NCBI GenBank assembly: GCA_028696075.1
Contig: JAQVHS010000002.1
Location: 1-37,600, forward strand
DNA: 37,600 bases
Direction of reading: 5' to 3'
DNA from: Candidatus Gastranaerophilales bacterium
GTDB taxonomy: Bacteria > Cyanobacteriota > Vampirovibrionia > Gastranaerophilales > JAILCC01
Under the pieces are notes generated by a model that saw nothing but the letters and a program-made list of their open reading frames with translations, searched no databases and was not told where the DNA came from. Made by a program: the position numbers and the translations under genes. Position 1 is the first letter of the stretch, and each line of letters opens with the position of its first letter. Shown in pieces: positions 8,116-17,241 of the stretch.

Positions 8116-8159
8116 AATAATTTACTCCTTTCATTAAATTCGGAGAGGAGGCAGGCACG

Positions 8160-8195
8160 TTGTTTGAGTAATCGCGTTGCTCAACTCAAACTCAC
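8160..8195. other. Short inverted repeat beside the right structured repeat
   Basis: GTTTGAGT and ACTCAAAC form a perfect 8-bp inverted repeat around AATCGCGTTGCTCA. It directly precedes the right copy of the structured repeat and has no counterpart at the left copy. Confidence 0.5.
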
Positions 8196-8351
8196 TGGCT
8201 GCATCCGTCAAACTACGCAATCAGAGATTGCTTGTTTGTCGTAGTGCTCAAACCCACTGACAAGGCAAAGCCTTGTGCGGGTTCAAACCCCTCGTACATA
8301 AAAAACAGAGAGAACTGTCTTATGACAGTTTTCTCTGTTTTTAAATTAGGA
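8196..8351. repeat. Structured direct repeat, right copy, abutting tRNA-Ser
   Basis: Near-identical to 5550-5703 with the same nested hairpins. Its right end overlaps the last three bases of the tRNA-Ser gene (TCC on the minus strand), as an attachment-site duplication at a tRNA 3' end would. No integrase lies between the copies. Confidence 0.85.
8303..8340 (-). terminator. Rho-independent terminator of tRNA-Ser
   Basis: Arms 8303-8319 and 8324-8340 pair over 17 positions, with one G-T wobble, around a 4-base loop. On the minus strand the stem is followed by a run of T, and it begins 8 bases after the tRNA 3' end. Confidence 0.8.
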
Positions 8352-8435
8352 GAAGGTGGGATTCGAACCCACGGTGCGCTCGTCACGCACGACGGTTTTC
8401 AAGACCGCTCCTTTAAACCACTCAGGCACTTCTCC
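8349..8435 (-). tRNA. tRNA-Ser (anticodon UGA)
   Basis: An 87-base minus-strand gene: acceptor arms GGAGAAG/CTTCTCC pair fully, the anticodon loop is CTTGAAA with anticodon TGA (reads UCA), and a long variable arm and GGTTCGAATCC T-arm are present. CCA is not encoded. The gene carries its own promoter and terminator. Confidence 0.95.
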
Positions 8436-8452
8436 GATTGGGCTTTAAGTAT

Positions 8453-8480
8453 ATAATACAATAAGAAAATATTTTTGCAA
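8453..8480 (-). promoter_or_regulatory. Promoter of tRNA-Ser
   Basis: On the minus strand TTGCAA (8480-8475) and TATTAT (8458-8453) are 16 bases apart, about 17 bases before the mature tRNA 5' end. Confidence 0.55.
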
Positions 8481-8541
8481 TATTAATCCCGTTGCAAAAA
8501 TCAGAAAAATTTGTCTTTTGTGCTATCCTTAGTGAGGACAG

Positions 8542-9453
8542 ATGACGAGTGGCGAAAATATGGAAATAAATGTTTGTTTTGCATCGGATGATAATTACTC
8601 GCAGCATTTGGCTGTAGCTATTGCATCTACGCTTTTAAATACGGCAAAAGATGATTTTATAAACTGTTTTATTATAGATGATGGCATAAGTAATGAAAAC
8701 AAAGCTAAAATTGCAGAAATTTCAAAGTTTGCACCTTGCCGAATTACGTATGTAAAAATCAACCCCGAAGACTTCAAAGGATGTTATTTGCCTGAGGGAG
8801 TGCATTTTACCATGGCTACTTTTTATCGTTTAAAAGCGCCTTCACTTTTTCCTGATATTGATAAAATTATTTATCTTGACTCGGATATGATTATACAAGG
8901 TTCTTTGGCGACTTTGTTTGACAAAGATTTGGCTGATTATTACGTTGCAGGTGCAAGAGATATTTTTGCTTTGGATGAAAACAGTATATATATCAATGCA
9001 GGGATGTCTATGTTTAACCTTGCTAAAATGCGCCAGGACAACGTAGAGGATGCGCTTTTAGACTACGTTAGGAACAATGCTACAAGCTGCCCGGACCAGG
9101 ATGCGATTAATGTCGTGTGCAAAGGTAAAATTTTGCCTGTTGAATTAAAATGGAATAATCAATGCATGAAGGTTTATCAAACTACTGACCCCTCTGTCAA
9201 AACCAAAAAGACAGAAAAAACTCAGATTTTGCACTTTATAGGCAAATGTAAGCCTTGGCAGCATAAAGGGCATTATGAGCAAAAAGTTATTTATTATCAC
9301 TATTTGAATAAAACACCTTTTGCTGATTTTAAAACAAAATATTTGCAATGGATTGAAAATATTATAACAGCTGCTTTTTGTTTTTACGAAGAAGGCGACC
9401 ATTATAAATACAGGATTTTTACGTTGAAAGGCAAAATAAAAAAACGTAAATAA
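8542..9453 (+). CDS. Glycosyltransferase family 8 protein
   Basis: This 303-residue protein follows the GT8 plan (lipopolysaccharide glucosyl/galactosyltransferases, glycogenin): an N-terminal nucleotide-sugar half beginning INVCFASDDNY, a DxD metal site (LDSD, around residues 112-115), the YINAGMSMFNL acceptor-side motif, and the C-terminal HFIGKCKPW motif whose histidine joins metal binding in the family. It probably adds a hexose from a UDP-sugar to a cell-surface glycan. The annotated ATG follows GAGGAC; an ATG six codons later (8560) would match the usual GT8 N-terminus better. A terminator follows the gene. Confidence 0.85.
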   Translation: MTSGENMEINVCFASDDNYSQHLAVAIASTLLNTAKDDFINCFIIDDGISNENKAKIAEISKFAPCRITYVKINPEDFKGCYLPEGVHFTMATFYRLKAPSLFPDIDKIIYLDSDMIIQGSLATLFDKDLADYYVAGARDIFALDENSIYINAGMSMFNLAKMRQDNVEDALLDYVRNNATSCPDQDAINVVCKGKILPVELKWNNQCMKVYQTTDPSVKTKKTEKTQILHFIGKCKPWQHKGHYEQKVIYYHYLNKTPFADFKTKYLQWIENIITAAFCFYEEGDHYKYRIFTLKGKIKKRK

Positions 9454-9476
9454 CACATATATTTATTATAAACTTT

Positions 9477-9512
9477 AAAAAGAGGCTACCGTTTTTGGGG
9501 CAGCCTCTTTTT
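9477..9512. terminator. Bidirectional terminator between GT8 gene and convergent small gene
   Basis: AAAAAGAGGCT and AGCCTCTTTTT form a perfect 11-bp stem with a 14-base loop. T-runs occur on both strands, so it can end the GT8 transcript and the converging minus-strand gene at 9529. Confidence 0.8.
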
Positions 9513-9528
9513 AATTGAAAAAATTATT

Positions 9529-9855
9529 TTAAATTCTTATTTCGTTTAAAAGGTAGTTTGCTATCCATTGGAAATCATTGTTTAATATTGAAGCTTCTTC
9601 AATGAATGATACGCAAGAAACACCTATTCTGATTAAGCACATTGCGCACAAACCTCTGGTTATACCCTTAGAAGTTTGCATATGTTCTATCATTTCGGGA
9701 ACGAACTTTAAACCTTTTGCTACGATTTCGTTCTCGATTTTATTTTTTAAAGTCGGTTCTGCTTCTGATGCTCTTTCCATAAGTTTTTCGAATTCTGATT
9801 TTAAAGCTTCGCTTTTGTAAAAACTTATGGGATTGTTTTCTAATAGTGCCTGCAT
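9529..9855 (-). CDS. Small helical (HEAT-like) protein, unknown function
   Basis: A 108-residue soluble, acidic, apparently all-helical protein. The segment VPEMIEHMQTSKGITRGL and the following CLIRIG resemble one HEAT/armadillo helix pair, but this is only a resemblance. The ATG at 9855 follows an AGGAATAA ribosome site. It is transcribed divergently from the gene at 10032, with a 21-bp operator-like palindrome between them. No partner or pathway can be named. Confidence 0.6.
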   Translation of the reverse strand: MQALLENNPISFYKSEALKSEFEKLMERASEAEPTLKNKIENEIVAKGLKFVPEMIEHMQTSKGITRGLCAMCLIRIGVSCVSFIEEASILNNDFQWIANYLLNEIRI

Positions 9856-9931
9856 GACTTATTCCTGTACTACTCTGATATTATTTTTGATTATACATGC
9901 AAAAATTCCCTGAATACGATTTCCTTACATA

Positions 9932-9952
9932 ATCTTTATACGATATAAAGAT
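9932..9952. promoter_or_regulatory. 9-3-9 palindrome in divergent promoter region
   Basis: ATCTTTATA-CGA-TATAAAGAT is a perfect inverted repeat between the divergent small genes at 9855 and 10032. Its size suits a dimeric repressor. No regulator is identified. Confidence 0.4.
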
Positions 9953-10031
9953 GTAACAAAAAAATAATTCAGGTAGCAAATTTTTGCTGTTTTACGGTTT
10001 AATATTCCACAGGTAGCTTAATAAGGATTCC

Positions 10032-10250
10032 ATGCCGTTTATGATTAATGAGTATGGTCAATTCAATTACGAACAAGATTCTAATGGCGCTTACAGTTAT
10101 TTTTTGGAAAAGTTTATTGACAAAGCAGGTAAAGACGCATCTATCGCTAAAATTAAAGATGAGATTTTAGAATCTGATTGCAGCCAAGAAGACCCCGGCA
10201 TTATTGAAAAAGCCAAGGTCCATCTTAGAAATTTTATAAACGAAAAATAA
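10032..10250 (+). CDS. Small unknown acidic protein, 72 residues
   Basis: The ATG follows AAGGAT at a suitable distance and the product is a charged helical protein beginning MPFMINEYGQFNYEQD, with no membrane segment. A second in-frame ATG lies three codons on. It ends four bases from the stop of the convergent Bax-inhibitor gene. I recognise no family. The ribosome site and protein-like composition support it being real. Confidence 0.55.
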   Translation: MPFMINEYGQFNYEQDSNGAYSYFLEKFIDKAGKDASIAKIKDEILESDCSQEDPGIIEKAKVHLRNFINEK

Positions 10251-10253
10251 TTT

Positions 10254-10997
10254 TTAATTTCTTCTTGAAGCAAACTTTGATAAAAGCTTCAGCATTTCTA
10301 TATATAGCCATACAAGTGTTACAAGCAATGCAAAACCGCCGTACCATTCCATATATTTTGGCGCATAAGATTGTACACCTCTTTCTATAATATCAAAGTC
10401 CAAAAGAAAATTAAAAGAAGCAACACCCACAACAAGCAGGCTGAAACCTATTCCTATCATGCCCGATTCATGGATATACGGTACGCTTTTGCCAAAAAAG
10501 CTCAAAATCCAGCTTGCCAAATATACTATTAAAATTGCGAAAGTTGCTATCATAACACTTGCACGGAATTTATTATCAACTTTGATAATCCTTGACATAT
10601 ACAAAAACAGCATCGCCATCATAGCTGCCAAAGATAAAGCTATCGCTTGCAGTACAATTCCGCTGTAACTTGCTTCAAACATTGAAGAAATCGCCCCGAG
10701 TGCAAGCCCTTCGCATGCTGCATATATAGGGGATAAAAAAGGTGCTGCTGTGGGTTTAAAGGAAATTATAATTGCAAGAATAAACCCTACAATCAAACCG
10801 CCAAACATTAACCCCTGAGCCATAAGCATTTGTCCTGTTGCATAGGCATTCCAGGAAAATGCCCCTGCAAGAATTAATATTGCCATTAAAAGAACGGTCT
10901 TTAAAATAGTACCGTCAACTGTCATCGGGATGCTGTCAGCAGTAACATACTGTGCATTTTGACTAAATGTGTTTTCATTTAAAACCGGTGTACTCAT
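10254..10997 (-). CDS. Bax inhibitor-1 / YccA family membrane protein
   Basis: A 247-residue protein with a soluble N-terminal tail of about 27 residues and then about seven hydrophobic spans. It resembles the bacterial YccA-like branch of the Bax inhibitor-1 (TMBIM) family; the last span ends in a lysine- and arginine-rich tail. Family members are inner-membrane proteins linked to calcium leak or to control of the FtsH protease, but the role here is unknown. AAGGAG precedes the ATG. It is last in a minus-strand operon, 13 bases after ispD. Confidence 0.8.
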   Translation of the reverse strand: MSTPVLNENTFSQNAQYVTADSIPMTVDGTILKTVLLMAILILAGAFSWNAYATGQMLMAQGLMFGGLIVGFILAIIISFKPTAAPFLSPIYAACEGLALGAISSMFEASYSGIVLQAIALSLAAMMAMLFLYMSRIIKVDNKFRASVMIATFAILIVYLASWILSFFGKSVPYIHESGMIGIGFSLLVVGVASFNFLLDFDIIERGVQSYAPKYMEWYGGFALLVTLVWLYIEMLKLLSKFASRRN

Positions 10998-11010
10998 AAA
11001 TTATCTCCTT

Positions 11011-11679
11011 TTATTTTTTGTCATTTAATAATATTTCTGCAAACAGGATATCTTCTTTGGTTGTTATTTTAATGTTTTGATAACTTCCTTCGCTTATAAA
11101 AACGTCATGTCCTGATTTTTGGAATAAATAACTGTCGTCTGTTGCGTTTTCACCTTGGAATTTTATATGTGCTTCTAAAATATCCTTATATTTAAAAATT
11201 TGCGGGGTCTGAATATTGTATAAACCTTCGCGATTTATATTATCTGTGATTCTTCCGTTTTTATCAACTCTTCTTATAGTATCTTTTGCAGGAACGGCGC
11301 AAATAGCGCTGCCCTTTTCTTTTGCAAGGTTGAGCGCTTTTATAATCATTTCTTTTGTGGTTAACGGTCTTGCCGCATCTGCAATCGCCACAAAATCAGG
11401 GCTTGAACATTCCTTCAGCCCGTTCAAAACGGATTGTTGTCTGGTTTCTCCGCCTAAAATTACTTTTGAATGAGAAATATGAGAGGTTAAACTCTTTATT
11501 TCTTCCAAAAAATTTGACGAGGTGCAAATAATTATCTCATCAAACAAAGCCGTTTCTGTATATACGTTCAAAGCGCGTTCTATAACGCTTATACCGGATA
11601 TTTTTTCAAGCAGTTTATTAAGGTTTCTATCATATCTTGAGCCGCTGCCTGCTGCTGTTATTATCAAGCTTGCTTTCAT
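11011..11679 (-). CDS. ispD: 2-C-methyl-D-erythritol 4-phosphate cytidylyltransferase
   Basis: This 222-residue enzyme joins CTP and MEP to give CDP-methylerythritol in the non-mevalonate isoprenoid pathway. The family marks are present: the nucleotide loop AAGSGSRY at residues 9-16, GGETRQQSVLNGL, DAARP, VPAKDTI, QTPQIF and NIKITTKED near the C-terminus. Length is typical for IspD, with no fused IspF domain. It is the middle gene of the GT2-ispD-BI-1 operon, 16 bases from the upstream gene and 13 from the downstream one. The ribosome site is weak (CAGG). Confidence 0.93.
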   Translation of the reverse strand: MKASLIITAAGSGSRYDRNLNKLLEKISGISVIERALNVYTETALFDEIIICTSSNFLEEIKSLTSHISHSKVILGGETRQQSVLNGLKECSSPDFVAIADAARPLTTKEMIIKALNLAKEKGSAICAVPAKDTIRRVDKNGRITDNINREGLYNIQTPQIFKYKDILEAHIKFQGENATDDSYLFQKSGHDVFISEGSYQNIKITTKEDILFAEILLNDKK

Positions 11680-11695
11680 ACTTTTGCCTGTCAGG

Positions 11696-13048
11696 TTATA
11701 TTACTTCGTTTGTGGCAACTTCGACGGCAGCTTCGACCTGTTTTACAGGTTTAATACTTTCATTTTCCAGCCCGTGAGAAGTTTTACCCCAGTTCATATC
11801 GCGTTTAAAGATAAGTATTTTGAACACAATCCAGGTTACAAGCGGTATCCATAAAACCACCATGTATATACCGGTAATTATTGCTTGTCCTATTGCTTTA
11901 AAAACCGGTTGTTTGTCATATTTTCTTAAGGAATAAACAATTCCGAGGAAGAAGAACAAGCAAATACCGACCCCTACAGCAGCTGTTGAAAGTAAGTGAT
12001 TTTCATAACCTTTCATATATTTAAGACTTTGTACAATTATACTGCCGACTAAAAGAACAGGAATTACAAACTCTAACATATAAGCAAGCATATCAAAACT
12101 CGCGCGGAGTGAAATTACTTCTGATGTTGCAACGTCTACACAGTAATCAAGGTATCTTCTTATGGAACCTTCTACCCATCTGCGGCGCTGTTTTAACAGC
12201 GGAATCGGTTTTAAAATCGCTTCTTCGTAGACTTCGCCTATAGGACAGTATCTTATTCCCCAGCCGTTCAAATGAAGCTTTGTAGACAAATCCAAATCGT
12301 CCGTAATTGTATTATTGTTCCAGCCGTCTACTTCTAAAAGCGCAGCCCTTTTTATCAGCTGCCCGTTGCCTCTCAATTCTACGGCTCCGTTAATGCTGTC
12401 ACGGCTCAGCTGCAAGTGATTGTCAAGAGTGTATTCGTTGTTTTGGCAGGCGGTAAGAATATTTAATTCTTTATTGATTATAATTTTTCTTGCCTGTACC
12501 GCACCTACTTCTTCCGGGGCAAGGTAAGGCAAAAGAACCTTTAAAAAATCCTTTTTCACTCTTGCATCAGCGTCAAAAACACATATAACATCAGCATTTG
12601 TCAAAGCTAAAGCATCGTTTAATACTGCGGATTTTCCGGGGAAAGCGTCTTTATCTCTTATAATCGCTTTTACTTTTCCGCCGTAATTTTTTTCAACTTC
12701 TTTTATTACTTTTGCTGTATCATCATCACTTCTATCGTCAATTACAAAGATTTCAAACTTTTCATAATCAATGGCTGCAATGTTTTCAATGGTTTTTTCA
12801 ATAACGGTTTCTTCGTTATGAGCAGGAATCATTATACATACTGTAGGCTCATAATCTAAATTAAGCCGTTGAGGTTTTTTTCTTAGTCTTCGGTCCTGAT
12901 GACTAAATGCCGCCGTTGTGAAAATTGTATAAAGTACAAGCAGGAAAGTTACTATAAACAGGGATTGTACAGGGATTACAAACCTTACTAATTCTATCAT
13001 TGACCATATTACTGTTATTATTGCTAATAAAACTAATCTATCTCTCAT
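11696..13048 (-). CDS. Membrane-bound glycosyltransferase family 2 (processive type)
   Basis: This 450-residue protein has two N-terminal membrane spans, a cytosolic GT2 catalytic domain and three or four C-terminal spans. Catalytic landmarks are in order: VIDDRSDDD, FDADARV (the DxD metal site), TDDLDL (general base region) and QRRRW. This D,D,D,QxxRW arrangement marks cellulose/hyaluronan-synthase-like enzymes. RRRWVEGSIRRYLDY after the QxxRW motif recalls the cyanobacterial glucosyl-diacylglycerol synthases, so a glycolipid synthase is one candidate and a polysaccharide synthase another; I cannot decide. GAGGT precedes the ATG. It is first in the operon with ispD and BI-1. Confidence 0.85.
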   Translation of the reverse strand: MRDRLVLLAIITVIWSMIELVRFVIPVQSLFIVTFLLVLYTIFTTAAFSHQDRRLRKKPQRLNLDYEPTVCIMIPAHNEETVIEKTIENIAAIDYEKFEIFVIDDRSDDDTAKVIKEVEKNYGGKVKAIIRDKDAFPGKSAVLNDALALTNADVICVFDADARVKKDFLKVLLPYLAPEEVGAVQARKIIINKELNILTACQNNEYTLDNHLQLSRDSINGAVELRGNGQLIKRAALLEVDGWNNNTITDDLDLSTKLHLNGWGIRYCPIGEVYEEAILKPIPLLKQRRRWVEGSIRRYLDYCVDVATSEVISLRASFDMLAYMLEFVIPVLLVGSIIVQSLKYMKGYENHLLSTAAVGVGICLFFFLGIVYSLRKYDKQPVFKAIGQAIITGIYMVVLWIPLVTWIVFKILIFKRDMNWGKTSHGLENESIKPVKQVEAAVEVATNEVI

Positions 13049-13186
13049 TTTTACCTCAAAGTATTCATAAAATATTTTACTAAATTACTATAGTACATAA
13101 TACCTCAAGCACAAAATAAAAGCGAAAATGTAATTTTTCTTAAATCCAAAGTAACTCAAAAAATGTTTGTGCTAATATTTTACATG

Positions 13187-13192
13187 TATAAT
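13187..13192 (+). promoter_or_regulatory. Putative -10 box of the lysS-leuC transcript
   Basis: A perfect TATAAT lies 25 bases before the lysS start, with no convincing -35. The site is inferred from position and sequence only. Confidence 0.4.
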
Positions 13193-13217
13193 AAATTAAA
13201 TCTATCTGGAGGATAAA

Positions 13218-14717
13218 GTGTCAAACGAAACTGTAAACAAAACAGATTCAGTCAGAGAGTCAAGAATACAAAAATTAACGGAATTAGTGGAGAATGGAAT
13301 TAACCCTTATCCTTATACGTATGACAGGAATGCATGCGCGCAAGAGCTTCAGGCAAAATATCAAGACCTTGAAGCAGGAACAGAAACAGAGGATACATAC
13401 CACGTAGCGGGCAGAATTATGGCAAATCGCAATAACGGTATGTTTATGGACTTGATGGACAGTTCGGGGAAAATTCAAATTTTTTGCCATAAAGACAATT
13501 TAAACGAAGATAAATTAAAACTTTTAAAACTGCTTGATATCGGTGATATTTTAGGTGTAATGGGAACGGTTCGCCGCACACCCAGAGGTGAATTGAGTAT
13601 TAAGGCAAAGGATATTAAAATCCTTGCCAAATCTTTGCAGCAGCTGCCTGAAAAATTCCATGGTCTGACCGATAAAGAAACGCGCTACCGCCAGAGATAC
13701 CTTGATATGATTGTTAATAAAGAAGTCAGAGATACCTTTAAAAAACGCTCTAAAATTGTTCAAAAGATAAGAGAATATTTAACGAATGAAGGTTTTCTGG
13801 AAGTTGAAACCCCTATGCTCCAAACTATAGCAGGCGGTGCAACTGCAAGACCTTTTACAACACACCACAATGCGCTTGATATGCAAATGTTTTTAAGAAT
13901 TGCTCCGGAACTCTATTTAAAGCGTTTATTGGTTGGCGGATTAAGTGAAAAAATCTTTGAAATAAACAGAAGTTACAGAAACGAAGGACTTTCGCCGAAA
14001 CATAACCCTGAATTTACTATGTTAGAGCTTTATCAGGCTTATGTTGATTATAATGAAATGATGGCTCTTGCCGAAAATATGATAAGTTCTATCGCTCAGG
14101 ATGTTTTAGGTACAATGAAAATAACTTTTCAGGGCAGAGAAATCGACCTTACCCCGCCTTGGGACAGAATGACTATGCTTGGCGCTATTAAGCAATATAC
14201 AGGGGTTGATTTTACCGATAAAATTACGCTTGAAGAAGTGCAGGCGGAAGCCAAAAAAATGGGAGTTGATGCCGATGACTGCGAAAATTGGGGAAAGACA
14301 TTAGACAGAATTTTTGAAGAAAAAGTTGAACCAAAGCTGATTAACCCTATCCATATTATTGATTATCCCCGTGATATATCGCCTTTGGCAAAACCTCACA
14401 GAGATAACCCCCGTTTAACCGAAAGATTTGAAACCAGAATTAACGGTTGGGAAGTTGCGAACGCTTTTTCCGAACTTTCAGACCCGATAGACCAGAGAAG
14501 AAGGTTTGAGTTTCAAGCGGAGGCAAAAGCTAAAGGTGATGACGAAGCTTGTGAGATTGATGAAGATTATATCAATGCGCTTGAGTACGGAATGCCTCCG
14601 GCGGGCGGATTAGGTATAGGTATTGACAGACTTATAATGCTGCTTACCGATTCACCATCCATACGTGATGTTATAGCATTCCCTACCATGCGTAAAAATT
14701 TGGATAAAGTTGACTAG
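13218..14717 (+). CDS. lysS: Lysyl-tRNA synthetase, class II
   Basis: This 499-residue enzyme charges tRNA-Lys. An N-terminal OB-fold anticodon domain (about residues 60-150) is followed by the class II core: GGATARPF and RIAPELYLKRLLVGG, then the motif 2 region FEINRSYRNEG, and motif 3 GGLGIGIDRLIML near the end, followed by RDVIAFPTM. Length is normal. The start codon is GTG, fixed by a strong GGAGG seven bases upstream. leuC begins 24 bases after the stop with its own ribosome site, so the two are probably co-transcribed. Confidence 0.97.
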   Translation: MSNETVNKTDSVRESRIQKLTELVENGINPYPYTYDRNACAQELQAKYQDLEAGTETEDTYHVAGRIMANRNNGMFMDLMDSSGKIQIFCHKDNLNEDKLKLLKLLDIGDILGVMGTVRRTPRGELSIKAKDIKILAKSLQQLPEKFHGLTDKETRYRQRYLDMIVNKEVRDTFKKRSKIVQKIREYLTNEGFLEVETPMLQTIAGGATARPFTTHHNALDMQMFLRIAPELYLKRLLVGGLSEKIFEINRSYRNEGLSPKHNPEFTMLELYQAYVDYNEMMALAENMISSIAQDVLGTMKITFQGREIDLTPPWDRMTMLGAIKQYTGVDFTDKITLEEVQAEAKKMGVDADDCENWGKTLDRIFEEKVEPKLINPIHIIDYPRDISPLAKPHRDNPRLTERFETRINGWEVANAFSELSDPIDQRRRFEFQAEAKAKGDDEACEIDEDYINALEYGMPPAGGLGIGIDRLIMLLTDSPSIRDVIAFPTMRKNLDKVD

Positions 14718-14741
14718 AGAACTGTTAAGGAGAGAACTGAT

Positions 14742-16001
14742 ATGCCGATGAATATTACGGAGAAAATTTTTGCAGCTCATGCCGGACTGGATGAAGTTAA
14801 AGCAGGTGATTTAATTACAGCTAAAGTTGATATTACACTTGCAAACGATATTACAGGACCTGTTGCTATAAAAGAATTTAAAAAAATCGGAGTAGATAAA
14901 GTATTTGATAATACAAGAGTTGTTTTTGTTCCCGACCATTTTGTACCCAATAAAGATATTAAATCGGCGCAGCAGGCAAAAATGATTAGAGAATTTGCAC
15001 GTGAACAAAAACTCGTACACTACTTTGACGTCGGTAGAATGGGTATTGAACATACGCTTTTGCCTGACAAAGGTATCGTAGGCGCAGGCGATTTGATTAT
15101 AGGCGCTGACAGCCATACCTGTACTTACGGCGCTTTAGGTGCTTTTTCTACAGGTGTAGGCTCTACCGACCTTGCTTGTGCTATGGCATCGGGCGAAACA
15201 TGGTTTAAAGTTCCCGAAGCTATTAAAGTTGAATTTAACGGCAAATTAAACAAATGGGTTTCCGGCAAAGACTTAATCCTTCACCTGATAGGCGATATCG
15301 GAGTTGACGGAGCTTTGTATCAAACTCTTGAAATCGGCGGCAGCGTCATTGAAGCAATGGGTATGGACGGCAGATTTACCATTTGTAATATGGCTATTGA
15401 AGCAGGTGCAAAAAACGGTATTATCGTTCCTGATGCAATAACCGAAGAATATTTAAAAGGCAGAACATTAAGACCTTACAAATTCTACACGAGCGACCCT
15501 GATGCTTCTTATGCAAGAGTGATTAAATACGATGTAGCGGATATTGAGCCAACGGTTGCATTCCCTCATTTGCCCGAAAACACTAAACCTATTTCACAAG
15601 TCGGCAATGTAAAAATAGACCAAGCCGTTATAGGAAGCTGTACAAACGGCAGACTTTCCGACCTTGAAGTTGCCGCAAGCATACTCAAAGGCAGAAAAAT
15701 TCACGATGACGTTCGTTTGATAGTATTCCCCGGTACTCAGGACATCTATCTCAAGGCTATTGATGCGGGTTATGTCCATACAATAGTTAATGCAGGCGGA
15801 GCGGTTTCCACTCCTACGTGCGGACCTTGTTTGGGCGGACATGCCGGTATCCTTGCCGAAGGCGAAAGAGCTATTTCCACTACAAACAGAAATTTTGTAG
15901 GCAGAATGGGACATGTGGACAGTGAGGTTTACCTTTCTAACCCTGCTATTGCCGCAGCAAGCGCAATTCTTGGCAGAATTGGTTCTCCCGACGAACTATA
16001 A
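14742..16001 (+). CDS. leuC: 3-isopropylmalate dehydratase large subunit
   Basis: A 419-residue aconitase-family protein of the shorter LeuC/HacA type. It isomerises isopropylmalate in leucine synthesis together with a small subunit, LeuD, which is not present nearby. The three iron-sulfur ligands are in GSCTNGR (around residue 301) and TCGPCLGG (around 361 and 364); [20 protein letters not shown] is also characteristic, with the last part of the family signature intact. A homoaconitase-like substrate cannot be excluded. AAGGAG precedes the first ATG; a second ATG lies two codons later. Its last six bases overlap the end of the convergent gene. Confidence 0.93.
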   Translation: MPMNITEKIFAAHAGLDEVKAGDLITAKVDITLANDITGPVAIKEFKKIGVDKVFDNTRVVFVPDHFVPNKDIKSAQQAKMIREFAREQKLVHYFDVGRMGIEHTLLPDKGIVGAGDLIIGADSHTCTYGALGAFSTGVGSTDLACAMASGETWFKVPEAIKVEFNGKLNKWVSGKDLILHLIGDIGVDGALYQTLEIGGSVIEAMGMDGRFTICNMAIEAGAKNGIIVPDAITEEYLKGRTLRPYKFYTSDPDASYARVIKYDVADIEPTVAFPHLPENTKPISQVGNVKIDQAVIGSCTNGRLSDLEVAASILKGRKIHDDVRLIVFPGTQDIYLKAIDAGYVHTIVNAGGAVSTPTCGPCLGGHAGILAEGERAISTTNRNFVGRMGHVDSEVYLSNPAIAAASAILGRIGSPDEL

Positions 16002-17090
16002 ATCTTTTTGTCGTAAATACCTGTTTATAACCTCTTGCTTTTGTATTTCGGGTAATGAGGTTAAGTTCGCGTTACCCGCGATATTAGGATTGAACAGTTC
16101 GCTTTCCGCAACAGCCTGAGAGCCTGACGGGGGTTGAGCTTTTGTTCCTATAGGCGTTACTTTGTACATTGTACTTTGTCTTGCTATTTCAGCGGCTTGT
16201 CCTAAATCTGCGGCGGGTCTTATAGTATCATTTGTTGCATTTAACAATTCTTCCGCTGCCAACCCTGTGCGCGGTATTTTGCTTTCTGCTGCCAATCTTG
16301 CATTGTTTGCTATTATTTCATCATTCAAAATGGCTGTTCTTGGGGCCTTTGCTTCTGCCGCGAGTTTGGCATTTGCAGCTATAGCTTCCTCGGCAGTTGC
16401 ATTGCGTGCAGAACGTCCTATCATAGGTATAGCATCCTTCAGCCCTTTTGCTCCGCTTACAACATCGTGAGAAGGATGAATAAGGGCTTTTATTTTTTTC
16501 AGCATTAACGCAATATTTATCTTTGAATTGTTGTAGCTTACTTTTAATGCTTTAGGGATAAACTTTAGACAGTTATAAGTCGCTGTTAAATTTCCGCCTT
16601 CTTTTGCCGTTTCAGCTATATTCATGCCACCTGCTTTGGCAGCATGCAGCGCTGATTTTGCGGTGAAAAATGAAAGAAGGAACGAAAAAGTTCCATATCC
16701 CATAGTGTCCCAGGCTTTTTGAGCTTGTGCATCGGTTTTGGCTTTTGCTGCTTTATATGTGCCAATTGCAATTTCCGAAGCGCCTACTATTGCTCCGAAT
16801 GCCACCAGTACCGGCAAAACAGTTCCGCCTGATAACAAAGTCAGCCCTATACCTGTTGCTATTGCAGTTGTTGTAGCTATAGGATGATTAATTATGGTTC
16901 TTACGATTCCGCAAAGTCCTTTTCCAAAGTGTTTAAACTTTTCACCAAAAGATATTTTGCCGTCATCTTTGCCGTCTGTGCAGTACTTGTCCTCACCTTT
17001 TACCCAGCGTTTAAAGGCGCTGTTGTTTTTTGTAGTATATATTTGTTTTGTACTTTGTTCAAAGTTTGCTGAGCTTAAACTGTTTACCAT
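15996..17090 (-). CDS. Unknown protein with EF-hand-like loop, hydrophobic middle and repeat C-terminus
   Basis: A 364-residue protein of unknown function. Residues 39-50 ([12 protein letters not shown]) match an EF-hand loop at positions 1, 5, 6, 8 and 12, with lysine at position 3. Residues about 65-160 contain glycine- and alanine-rich hydrophobic stretches that could insert in a membrane. Residues about 225-290 hold imperfect copies of a unit with [10 protein letters not shown] and [10 protein letters not shown]. The C-terminus is polar. There is no signal peptide. AAAGG precedes the ATG. It is convergent with leuC, overlapping its end by six bases. I suspect a lineage-specific protein. 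Confidence 0.7.
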   Translation of the reverse strand: MVNSLSSANFEQSTKQIYTTKNNSAFKRWVKGEDKYCTDGKDDGKISFGEKFKHFGKGLCGIVRTIINHPIATTTAIATGIGLTLLSGGTVLPVLVAFGAIVGASEIAIGTYKAAKAKTDAQAQKAWDTMGYGTFSFLLSFFTAKSALHAAKAGGMNIAETAKEGGNLTATYNCLKFIPKALKVSYNNSKINIALMLKKIKALIHPSHDVVSGAKGLKDAIPMIGRSARNATAEEAIAANAKLAAEAKAPRTAILNDEIIANNARLAAESKIPRTGLAAEELLNATNDTIRPAADLGQAAEIARQSTMYKVTPIGTKAQPPSGSQAVAESELFNPNIAGNANLTSLPEIQKQEVINRYLRQKDL

Positions 17091-17241
17091 TACTTACCTT
17101 TATATTTTAAGGCATAATAAGCCCTCGTATTTATAAATAAAAACAAAAAAAATGCATTTATTGCCGATTTTAGCAGATTTAATTTTTATAAATTACATGT
17201 TTGAGATAAAATCAACTTGGTTCAAATATGAGGAAGTGGCT

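Noticed and set aside
8232-8456. Plus-strand frame of 74 residues containing IRTHGALVTHDGF
   Set aside because: It reads through the antisense of tRNA-Ser and its terminator repeat; such translations are a well-known false gene.
17152-17241. N-terminal extension of trpB
   Set aside because: The ribosome site and family length place the start at 17242; the upstream codons do not resemble TrpB.
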